12,146 bases of DNA from NCBI GenBank assembly GCA_012800465.1, contig JAAZJI010000076.1, forward strand, positions 1 to 12,146, in the 5' to 3' direction. The notes below the pieces were generated by a model. It was not told the origin of the DNA, made no database searches, and saw only the letters and a program-made list of their open reading frames with translations. This document shows positions 6,647 through 12,146 of this stretch, piece after piece (position 1 is the stretch's first letter; each line of letters opens with the position of its first letter). A program made the translations under genes and the position numbers. Source of the DNA: Spirochaetales bacterium. Its GTDB lineage: Bacteria; Spirochaetota; Spirochaetia; Sphaerochaetales; Sphaerochaetaceae.

Positions 6647-6931
6647 GTGAGCATGAACAGGTCAGCTGAAAAAAGAGAACGGCAGAACCGAAAGCGCAGA
6701 CTGAGAAATCGTTCGACCAAGTCGACGATGAAGACCGCGATCAGGAAATTCAACGAGGCCGTCGAATCCGGCGATGTCGAGAACGCCAGCGCGACGCTGG
6801 CGGCGAGCCTGAAGTTGATCGACTCGACCGCTAGCAAGGGAGTCATCCACAAGAACACCGCCGACCGCAAGAAATCCAGGTTGCAACTTCGCTTCAACAA
6901 GATGGAGCAGGCGAACGTCGCCCAAGCGTAA
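6647..6931 (+). CDS. rpsT: 30S ribosomal protein S20
   Basis: This is a 94-residue, very basic helical protein that binds 16S rRNA early in small-subunit assembly. The N-terminus (M-S-M-N-R-S-A-E-K-R, then RQNRKRRLRNRS) lines up with the usual M-A-N-N-K-S-A-K-K-R form of S20 only if translation starts at the GTG at 6647, which also has the best spacing from GGAGG. A longer reading from 6554 would add residues unlike S20 and would overlap promoter DNA. The C-terminal half (HKNTADRKKSRLQLRFNK) is the conserved last helix. The HU/IHF gene begins 28 bases later, so the two are probably co-transcribed. S20 is known to repress its own translation in E. coli; the roughly 80-base leader leaves room for this but shows no proof. 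Confidence 0.93.
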   Translation: MSMNRSAEKRERQNRKRRLRNRSTKSTMKTAIRKFNEAVESGDVENASATLAASLKLIDSTASKGVIHKNTADRKKSRLQLRFNKMEQANVAQA

Positions 6932-6959
6932 GCACCCTTGACATTGTGGAGGAGATAGC

Positions 6960-7280
6960 ATGGCAAGCCCTAAATTGACAAAAGCGATGATCATAGAGAA
7001 CCTCTATGAGAAACATGGGATCAACCGAAGCGATATCCATACGATCATCGACGAGTTCTTCGAAGAGATCAAAGAAGGCCTGAAGAAGGATCAGGTCATC
7101 GAGCTGCGCGGATTCGGGACGTTCGAGGTCCGGACGCGCAAAGGCCGGGAGAGGGCCCGCAACCCGAAGACCGGAGACCTCGTCTCCGTGGAGACCCACG
7201 GCGTCGCGATCTTCCGCCCGGGGAAAGAACTCAAAGAGCTGGTCTGGAACCTCCGCTCGAACGATTCGACCGACAACTGA
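6960..7280 (+). CDS. HU/IHF-family DNA-binding protein
   Basis: The 106-residue protein is a nucleoid-associated, DNA-bending dimer subunit. The N-terminal helices (LTKAMIIENLYEKHGINRSDIHTIIDEFFEEIKEGLKKD reading across 6-44) lead into the beta-sheet (IELRGFGTFEVR, 47-58). The DNA-intercalating arm follows, with RNPKTG at 67-72 and its key proline at P69, then IFRPGKELK near 84-92. The sequence cannot separate HU from IHF. It is a little longer than typical HU (about 90), with a charged tail (NDSTDN). GGAGGAG gives a strong ribosome-binding site. I recall a similar DNA-binding protein gene placed before lnt in Treponema pallidum, but did not check it. lnt starts 14 bases downstream. Confidence 0.93.
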   Translation: MASPKLTKAMIIENLYEKHGINRSDIHTIIDEFFEEIKEGLKKDQVIELRGFGTFEVRTRKGRERARNPKTGDLVSVETHGVAIFRPGKELKELVWNLRSNDSTDN

Positions 7281-7282
7281 TT

Positions 7283-7287
7283 AGGAG
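7283..7287 (+). promoter_or_regulatory. Ribosome-binding site supporting the TTG start of lnt
   Basis: AGGAG lies 7 bases before TTG at 7295, ideal spacing, and within the gap after the HU/IHF stop. There is no ATG in frame until 7446, which is too far inside the protein. Confidence 0.6.
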
Positions 7288-7294
7288 CGATTCC

Positions 7295-8932
7295 TTGACC
7301 AATCCACTATCCCGAAGAAGCCTCAGAACGGTGGGTTCTGAGGTTTTTGCTCTCATCGTGAGCGCTTTTCTCTACTCGCTGGCATTTCCCGGTTTCATCA
7401 ACACCACCGGATTCGGCTGGATCGCGTTCTTCGCGCTGATCCCCATGTTCATGGTGATCCGGAACACCACGTGGAAACTGGTCATCCCCTACGGCTTCTT
7501 CTACGGGTTCGTCTTCTACCTCTTTTTCAACTATTGGCTGAAGACCTTCCACCCCTTGGCGATCCTTCTCGTCCCGATCATCAAGGGAGGGGAGATGATC
7601 GCCCTCTTTCCCGCCCTGAAACTGAGTCAGCGTTTCTTCAGGAAGTACGGCTACCTCGTCGAAGCGGTCGTCTACGTCGCCTATACCTATCTTTCGACGA
7701 ACTGGTTCGCCGGCTATCCCTACGGGATGCTGGGTTCGGCGATCTATCGGTATCTGGTACTGATCCAGATCGCCGAGATCACCGGCATCTGGGGCGTCAC
7801 GTTCCTGATGGTCCTTCCGCAGGCCTTCCTGGCGTTCTTCCTCGTCGAACGGAAGAAGGAGTTCTTCTCCTTCATCAAGGAGCACATCATCCCTGTCGTC
7901 GGCTATGGAATCCTCGTCCTCGCTTCCCTCGTCTACGGCATCGCGAGCCTGGCCTATTGGAACGGACAGACTCCCGATCTGAACTGGCGCGTCGCCACCG
8001 TCCAGCACAGCGCCGATACGTGGAAGGGCGGGTATGCGACCTATAAGAACAACTTCAACAACCTGCGACGACTCAGTCTGGAGGCGCTCACCCGGAACCC
8101 GGACATCATCCTCTGGTCGGAGACCGCGTTCGTCCCCTCCGTCGCCTGGCACGAGAACTATCCCTCCGATCCCGCCACCCGGCTTCTGGTCGATGAATTC
8201 GTCGCCTTCGGCAAGAGCCTGCCCGTGCCGCTGGTCACCGGGAACCCCGAAGGGGTCATCAAGGATCCCGCCCTTCCGGCGTTCAGCCCGGAGGGCGAGT
8301 GGAACCGGATGGACTACAACACCGTCATCTTCTTCGAGAACGGAAAGATCAAGGATACCTACCGCAAACAGCACCTCGTGCCCTTCACCGAGCACTTCCC
8401 CTACGAAAAACAGCTGCCGTGGCTCTACCGGCTCCTTCTGGCGAACGATTACAACTGGTGGGAGACGGGCTACGAGTCGGTGGTCTTCACCACCGACGAG
8501 GGGGTCCGCTTCTCCACCCCGATCTGCTTTGAGGATGTTTTCGGATATCTCAACGCTAACTTCGTCGCCAACGGGGCGGACGTGATCGTCAACATGACGA
8601 ACGACGGATGGTCCAAAGCGGTCAGCGCCCAGATGCAGCACCTCGGGCTTGCGGTCTTCCGGTCGATCGAGAACCGGCGGACGACGATTCGGGGAACCAA
8701 CAGCGGGATGACATGCGTGATCGATGTGAACGGGAAGATCCTGGACATGATGGAGCCCTTCAAGGTGGGGTGGAAGATCTATGACGTCCCCGTCTATACG
8801 CAAGAGAACCACGGCTTCACGTTCTACACGAAGCATGTCGACCTCTTCGCCTTCATCGCGATATATCTCTCCTACGACCTCTTGGGCCTCGGGGCGATCC
8901 GCTGCCTGGTGGGGCTTCGGAAACGCCGATGA
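7295..8932 (+). CDS. lnt: Apolipoprotein N-acyltransferase
   Basis: This 545-residue inner-membrane enzyme adds the third acyl chain to the N-terminal cysteine of lipoproteins, the last step of lipoprotein maturation. Several hydrophobic segments fill residues 15-225 and one lies near 515-535. Between them sits the nitrilase-like periplasmic domain. The Glu-Lys-Cys triad is visible as E276 (ILWSETAFVP), K358 (YRKQHLVPF) and C411 (TPICFEDVF), with NMTNDGW at 433-439. The start is TTG at 7295 with AGGAG upstream; GTG at 7331 is the alternative. Homology to other Lnt proteins seems to begin only near residue 14 (GSEVFALIVSAFLYSLAFPGF). A strong hairpin with a T-run falls between codons 9 and 18, so initiation or elongation here may be controlled. 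It overlaps cinA by four bases (ATGA). Confidence 0.93.
   Translation: MTNPLSRRSLRTVGSEVFALIVSAFLYSLAFPGFINTTGFGWIAFFALIPMFMVIRNTTWKLVIPYGFFYGFVFYLFFNYWLKTFHPLAILLVPIIKGGEMIALFPALKLSQRFFRKYGYLVEAVVYVAYTYLSTNWFAGYPYGMLGSAIYRYLVLIQIAEITGIWGVTFLMVLPQAFLAFFLVERKKEFFSFIKEHIIPVVGYGILVLASLVYGIASLAYWNGQTPDLNWRVATVQHSADTWKGGYATYKNNFNNLRRLSLEALTRNPDIILWSETAFVPSVAWHENYPSDPATRLLVDEFVAFGKSLPVPLVTGNPEGVIKDPALPAFSPEGEWNRMDYNTVIFFENGKIKDTYRKQHLVPFTEHFPYEKQLPWLYRLLLANDYNWWETGYESVVFTTDEGVRFSTPICFEDVFGYLNANFVANGADVIVNMTNDGWSKAVSAQMQHLGLAVFRSIENRRTTIRGTNSGMTCVIDVNGKILDMMEPFKVGWKIYDVPVYTQENHGFTFYTKHVDLFAFIAIYLSYDLLGLGAIRCLVGLRKRR
7321..7348 (+). terminator. Intrinsic-terminator-like hairpin inside the lnt 5' coding region
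   Basis: CCTCAGAAC (7321-7329) pairs perfectly over 9 bases with GTTCTGAGG (7335-7343) around a 5-base loop, and TTTTT (7344-7348) follows at once. This is the classic form of a rho-independent terminator or attenuator. It lies 26 bases into lnt as read from TTG, and the alternative GTG codon at 7331-7333 lies within its loop. It may end most rpsT-HU transcripts and reduce lnt expression. Confidence 0.65.
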
Positions 8933-10194
8933 ACTACACGCGGGCCGCACTCTTCATCATCGGCACCGAGCTCACCCGCGGCGTGATCAGCGATCGCAAC
9001 GGACGGCTTCTCGGCAGCCAGCTGACCCAGCTCGGCTACCGGGTCGAACGGATCATCCTCCTCCCGGACGACGGATCGGTCGCCGATCATCTCAAAGAGT
9101 GTGTAAACACATGCGATGTGGTTCTCGTGACGGGCGGATTGGGTCCCACCAGCGACGACCGGACCCGGAGCATCATCGCCGATCTGGCCGGGGTCGATCT
9201 GGTTCGCGATTCCCTGGCGTTCGAGGCCCTCTACCGGCGGATGGGGGAGCGGATCCGGGGGGCGAATGAACAGCAGACGATGATTCCCGAAGGGTTCGAG
9301 ATGATTCCCAACCCCAACGGGACCGCCTGCGGGTTTCGCGGCTTCGTCCGGGTCGAAGACCGGGATGTCCTCGTCGTGGCCCTGCCGGGCCCTCCCCGGG
9401 AGATGGACCGGATGTTCTTCGATTCCGTGCGGCCTCTGCTCGGCGAGCTCTCAGGCCATGATGATTTCGAACGGAGCGACTACTCGACCTATCTCCTGGC
9501 GGAATCGAAGCTGGAGGAGCTGTGCCGATCCGTCGCCGCCGACGGCCTTGAATGGGGAACCCGCTTCCAGGAACAGACGATCAGCCTGTACATCGCCGGG
9601 GGGAATCAGGAGAAACGCACCGCAATGGTGGAGAGGCTCCGGTCGCTCGTCGGTCCGCTGCTCATCGTCGACGGGGATGTGCAACCGGTCGAGCTGCTGA
9701 TCGGGGAGCTGAAGGAGCGGGGAGAATCGATCGCGACCGCTGAAAGCATCAGCGCCGGTCTGGTCTCGAAGCTCCTCACCGACCAAAGCGGTTCATCCGC
9801 CTGGTACTGGGGCGGGGTGAACGCCTACGCGAACGAGGCGAAGGTCCGTCTTCTCGGCGTCAAGGAGGAGACGATCGCCGGCTTCGGGGCGGTGAGCGTC
9901 CAATGCGCCGCCGAGATGGCGGAGGGAATGCTCAGGCAAAGCTCGGCGGACTGGGCCCTCTCGGTCACCGGGATCGCCGGCCCGAGCGGTGGAAGCGAGG
10001 AGAAGCCCGTCGGGACGGTGTGCTTCGGCTTCGCTTCGCGGACGCGGAGCACCCAAAGCGTGCAAGTCCGCCTCACCGCCCATAGCCGGGACATCATCCG
10101 AAGGAGGGCCGCCACCGTGGCGTTCCTCCTCGCTGCGCGCTACATGCAAGGCGGACGTTTGCTTGACACTGTCAAAAAGTGGCAATATAGTTAG
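8929..10194 (+). CDS. cinA: CinA-type bifunctional protein (nicotinamide-nucleotide amidohydrolase)
   Basis: The 421-residue protein joins two domains. The N-terminal MoCF-like (COG1058) domain shows IGTELTRG (11-18), TGGLGPTSDD (68-77), NPNGTACGF (128-136) and LPGPPREMD (152-160); relatives hydrolyse ADP-ribose. The C-terminal CinA domain (about 253-408) shows SGSSAWYWGGVNAYANEAKV, containing the Ser (S289/S290), Tyr (Y300) and Lys (K305) expected of nicotinamide-nucleotide amidohydrolases, then VTGIAGPSGG (346-355) and KPVGTV (359-364). The role is probably recycling of NMN to NaMN and repair of pyridine nucleotides. The usual TAESCTGG motif is TAESISAG here (270-277). GTACGF replaces the common GTAPG. 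It starts within the lnt stop (ATGA), and its last 11 codons hold the promoter for rho. Confidence 0.9.
   Translation: MNYTRAALFIIGTELTRGVISDRNGRLLGSQLTQLGYRVERIILLPDDGSVADHLKECVNTCDVVLVTGGLGPTSDDRTRSIIADLAGVDLVRDSLAFEALYRRMGERIRGANEQQTMIPEGFEMIPNPNGTACGFRGFVRVEDRDVLVVALPGPPREMDRMFFDSVRPLLGELSGHDDFERSDYSTYLLAESKLEELCRSVAADGLEWGTRFQEQTISLYIAGGNQEKRTAMVERLRSLVGPLLIVDGDVQPVELLIGELKERGESIATAESISAGLVSKLLTDQSGSSAWYWGGVNAYANEAKVRLLGVKEETIAGFGAVSVQCAAEMAEGMLRQSSADWALSVTGIAGPSGGSEEKPVGTVCFGFASRTRSTQSVQVRLTAHSRDIIRRRAATVAFLLAARYMQGGRLLDTVKKWQYS
10163..10191 (+). promoter_or_regulatory. Near-consensus promoter of rho
   Basis: TTGACA (10163-10168), 17 bases, TATAGT (10186-10191): six of six and five of six matches. 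It lies wholly inside the last codons of cinA, just before its TAG. The -35 is part of a 13-base perfect palindrome, TTGACA-C-TGTCAA (10163-10175), a possible operator. The start near 10198 gives rho a leader of about 140 bases. Confidence 0.75.
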
Positions 10195-10202
10195 GGGTAC
10201 GG

Positions 10203-10271
10203 ATGACGGGACAGTCCACATGCATTGTATCGATAGTCCCCGCATATGCTTACATGCTTAGAAACCGTTGA
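10203..10271 (+). CDS. Possible 22-residue leader peptide upstream of rho
   Basis: ATG at 10203 opens a 22-codon frame (MTGQSTCIVSIVPAYAYMLRNR) ending in TGA at 10269. AGGGG at 10193-10197 lies 5 bases before it, but would only be present in read-through RNA from cinA, since the predicted rho promoter starts about 10198. E. coli rho also has a leader frame (rhoL); the sequences do not look alike. It could be chance. Confidence 0.2.
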   Translation: MTGQSTCIVSIVPAYAYMLRNR

Positions 10272-10286
10272 AGGAAATGGCGTGGT

Positions 10287-10301
10287 GCGCTCGCAAAGCG
10301 C
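10287..10301 (+). promoter_or_regulatory. Small hairpin in the rho leader
   Basis: GCGCT (10287-10291) pairs with AGCGC (10297-10301) around CGCAA. No T-run follows, so it is not a simple terminator. It sits 36 bases before the rho start and could take part in leader control, for example autoregulation by Rho. Confidence 0.3.
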
Positions 10302-10337
10302 CCAAATGATCTGCATATTTCCGTTGGAGTGATTCCC

Positions 10338-12005
10338 ATGTCAGTTGAAGAAGTAGAAAAGACCTCGACCGAGGCGATGGAAGAAGGAAAGCCGGTAAAG
10401 GCCACGAAACGAGTCGTCGTCAAGAAGAACAGCGAAGAAGCCCCGATGGAGGAGGTGAAGCGAAAAGTCGGCCGTCCCCGGAAAAAGGCCGATCCGCCCC
10501 CGGCGGTGGTCTCCGCCGAGGAGCCGGCGACGCCGCCTCCGGCCGAAAAGCCCCGTACCACCCAGCGGAAGTCGAGCGGGCGCCAATCAAGCCGGAATAC
10601 CCAGAGTCGGAAAGGATCCTACCAGAAGAGCCAGAGCTTCGGCCCCGGCCGCCCCTCCGCCCACCTGAACATCGAAGACACTTCGATCGACCTGAACATC
10701 GAAGAGCACCCGGATGCCCCGGTTCTCGAGCTGGAGTACTACGCGACGCTCGGCATCGATACGCTGAGAAAGGTCGGAGTGGAACGGGGAATCGATGAGG
10801 AAGCGATTCTCGATCTGCGCAAACAGGAGATCGTCGCCGAGATCCTTCGACTGCACACTTCGGGCGGCGGGGTGGTGGTGGGAACGGGAACGCTGGAGAT
10901 TCTGCCCGACGGGTTCGGCTTCCTCCGCTCCCCGGCGAACTCCTATCTCTCCGGGCAGGAGGACGTCTACGTCTCGCCCGCCCAGATCAAGAGCCTCTAC
11001 CTGAAAACCGGCGACGTGGTCTATGGCCAGGTCCGGACCCCGAAGGAAAACGAGCGCTTCTTCGCCCTGCTCAAAGTCCTGAAGGTCAATGGAGACGATC
11101 CGATCCAGGCGAAGATCCGGGTTCCTTTCGACAATCTGACGCCGCTCTTTCCCGATGAGCGTCTCAGGCTGGAAACGGGGGATGAAGACATCTCCACCCG
11201 GATCATCGACATGTTCTGTCCGATCGGCAAGGGCCAGCGGTCGCTGATCGTCGCGCCCCCAAGGACCGGCAAGACGGTCCTCCTGCAGAAGATCGCCAAT
11301 TCGATCGCGGTCAATCACCCGGAAGTGGTTCTCATGGTTCTTCTGGTGGATGAACGGCCGGAAGAGGTCACCGATATGCGCCGGCATGTGAAAGGCGAGG
11401 TGATCGCCTCGACCTTCGACGAGCAGGCGAGCCGGCACGTCCAGGTCGCCGAGATGGTGATCGAAAAGGCGAAACGGCTGGTCGAACACAAGAGGGATGT
11501 CGTCATCCTGCTCGATTCGATCACCCGCCTGGCCCGGGCGTACAACCAGACCGTCCCGGCAAGCGGCAAGATCCTTTCCGGCGGCGTCGACTCCAACGCG
11601 CTTCACAAGCCCAAGCGCTTCTTCGGAGCCGCGCGGAACATCGAGCGGGGCGGATCGTTGACGATCGTGGCCACCGGTCTGATCGAGACGGGCTCCCGGA
11701 TGGACGAGGTGATCTTCGAGGAGTTCAAGGGAACGGGCAACAACGAGATCATCCTCGACCGCCGCCTGGCGGACAAGCGGCTCTTCCCGGCGATCAACAT
11801 CAAGAAGAGCGGAACGAGGAGGGAGGACCTGCTCCTGCCCACCGACGAGGCGGCTCGGATCTGGCTGACCCGCAACGCGGTCAACGACATGGACGAACAG
11901 GAGATCACTCCGTTCCTCATTGACAAAATCCGCAAGACCAAAGATAATGAGGCGTTCCTGCGCTCGATAAACACGGGTGTCCCCGCCGGCGGAAGCACCT
12001 ATTGA
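10338..12005 (+). CDS. rho: Transcription termination factor Rho with long N-terminal extension
   Basis: Rho is a hexameric RNA-dependent ATPase that ends transcription at unstructured C-rich RNA. Start ATG at 10338 is placed 8 bases after GGAG (10326-10329), giving 555 residues, well above the roughly 420 of E. coli Rho. The excess is residues 1-126, rich in Lys, Glu, Pro and Ser, and likely disordered. It includes [10 protein letters not shown] (41-50), like an AT-hook, and a 9-residue repeat starting L-N-I-E at 110 and 119. The normal protein begins near 127: N-terminal helical domain, then RNA-binding cold-shock-like fold ([14 protein letters not shown], 184-197; DVYVSP, 209-214), Walker A APPRTGKT (306-313), Walker B VVILLDS (388-394), Q-loop region near 409-424 ([16 protein letters not shown]) and R-loop region EEFKGTGN (461-468). 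All catalytic elements are intact. Confidence 0.95.
   Translation: MSVEEVEKTSTEAMEEGKPVKATKRVVVKKNSEEAPMEEVKRKVGRPRKKADPPPAVVSAEEPATPPPAEKPRTTQRKSSGRQSSRNTQSRKGSYQKSQSFGPGRPSAHLNIEDTSIDLNIEEHPDAPVLELEYYATLGIDTLRKVGVERGIDEEAILDLRKQEIVAEILRLHTSGGGVVVGTGTLEILPDGFGFLRSPANSYLSGQEDVYVSPAQIKSLYLKTGDVVYGQVRTPKENERFFALLKVLKVNGDDPIQAKIRVPFDNLTPLFPDERLRLETGDEDISTRIIDMFCPIGKGQRSLIVAPPRTGKTVLLQKIANSIAVNHPEVVLMVLLVDERPEEVTDMRRHVKGEVIASTFDEQASRHVQVAEMVIEKAKRLVEHKRDVVILLDSITRLARAYNQTVPASGKILSGGVDSNALHKPKRFFGAARNIERGGSLTIVATGLIETGSRMDEVIFEEFKGTGNNEIILDRRLADKRLFPAINIKKSGTRREDLLLPTDEAARIWLTRNAVNDMDEQEITPFLIDKIRKTKDNEAFLRSINTGVPAGGSTY
10663..10705 (+). repeat. 16-base direct repeat in rho N-terminal extension
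   Basis: ACCTGAACATCGAAGA occurs at 10663-10678 and 10690-10705, a 27-base (9-codon) period kept in frame, encoding two copies of L-N-I-E-(D/E). A 7-base inverted repeat (ATCGAAG/CTTCGAT, 10671-10687) overlaps it. Confidence 0.7.
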
Positions 12006-12028
12006 CCGTCAGGGATGCACAACGGTAG

Positions 12029-12050
12029 TCCGCTGTATACTGCCAGCGGA
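12029..12050 (+). promoter_or_regulatory. Inverted repeat with -10-like core between rho and rpmE
   Basis: TCCGCTG (12029-12035) and CAGCGGA (12044-12050) form a perfect 7-base inverted repeat around TATACTGC. The loop contains TATACT (12036-12041), five of six matches to a -10 box. No good -35 is found at the right distance (TTGACC at 12002 is too far) and no T-run follows. It may be an rpmE promoter with operator, or an mRNA hairpin. Confidence 0.35.
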
Positions 12051-12070
12051 AGAGATGCCAGGAGGAAACC

Positions 12071-12146
12071 ATGAAAGACAAGATTCATCCGCGCTATGAG
12101 CTCACCGAGATCAAGTGCTCCTGCGGAAACGTGATCAAAACCAAGA
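12071..12146 (+). CDS. rpmE: 50S ribosomal protein L31 (5' part)
   Basis: Only the first 25 codons are present before the window edge. MKDKIHPRYELTEIKCSCGN matches the L31 start, and the C-x-C pair (C16, C18) is the first half of the zinc-binding ribbon of the zinc-containing L31 type. The second half is outside the window. AGGAGG lies 5 bases before the ATG at good spacing. Placement right after rho is common in bacteria. Confidence 0.88.
   Translation, partial: MKDKIHPRYELTEIKCSCGNVIKTK

Noticed and set aside
6938..6943. TTGACA between rpsT and the HU/IHF gene as a -35 box
   Set aside because: No -10-like sequence 16-18 bases downstream, where the HU/IHF coding region already begins.
7307..8950. 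547-codon open frame antisense to lnt
   Set aside because: It mirrors the third-position GC bias of lnt, its product is rich in Asp, Glu, Arg, Val and His without any recognisable domain, and lnt itself has a full catalytic triad.
10329..10337. GTG at 10329 as start of rho
   Set aside because: It overlaps the GGAG ribosome-binding site, whereas ATG at 10338 is correctly spaced.
10587..11606. 339-codon open frame antisense to rho
   Set aside because: Covers the highly conserved Rho core; its composition is that of a reverse-strand shadow.
12002..12007. TTGACC at the rho stop as a -35 for rpmE
   Set aside because: The nearest -10-like hexamer (12036) is 28 bases away, too far for a normal promoter.

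Overview
The window is about 12 kb of high-GC, densely packed bacterial chromosome. The gene set and order point to a spirochaete, perhaps Sphaerochaeta- or Treponema-like. The main clue is the run PSP1-domain protein, S20, HU/IHF, Lnt, CinA, Rho, L31, which resembles a gene order I remember from Treponema. I could not check this by search. There are no RNA genes, insertion sequences, CRISPR arrays or phage genes, and no gap over 300 bases lacks a gene.

Region 1 (1-3385) looks like sugar metabolism. A truncated carbohydrate ABC permease runs into a nagA-type N-acetylglucosamine-6-phosphate deacetylase on the + strand. Three minus-strand genes converge on it: a SIS-domain sugar-phosphate-binding protein, a PIG-L (LmbE-like) N-deacetylase and an 85-residue three-helix PQ-loop/SemiSWEET-like membrane protein. 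They are closely spaced, and a good promoter precedes the SIS gene. Together they suggest a locus for uptake and deacetylation of an N-acetylated amino sugar or glycoside. The substrate is not known.

Region 2 (3429-5281) is a minus-strand pair: a TatD-family metallohydrolase with altered active-site motifs, then a DusB-like tRNA dihydrouridine synthase whose start overlaps the tatD stop (ATGA). A near-consensus promoter sits upstream of tatD.

Region 3 (5282-12146) is the + strand information-processing and envelope block. The PSP1/RicT-like protein carries extra cysteines and has a divergent promoter region. rpsT (GTG start) and an HU/IHF gene follow. lnt has a TTG start, and an intrinsic-terminator-like hairpin lies just inside its reading frame. 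lnt overlaps cinA by 4 bases. A near-consensus promoter at the extreme 3' end of cinA probably drives rho, after a leader of about 140 nt. Rho carries a roughly 125-residue disordered N-terminal extension with an AT-hook-like motif. The window ends in the first codons of rpmE.

No obviously new defence or mobile system is present. The most notable signals are the hairpin inside lnt, the Rho extension, the variant TatD and PSP1 proteins, and the possible deacetylase locus.
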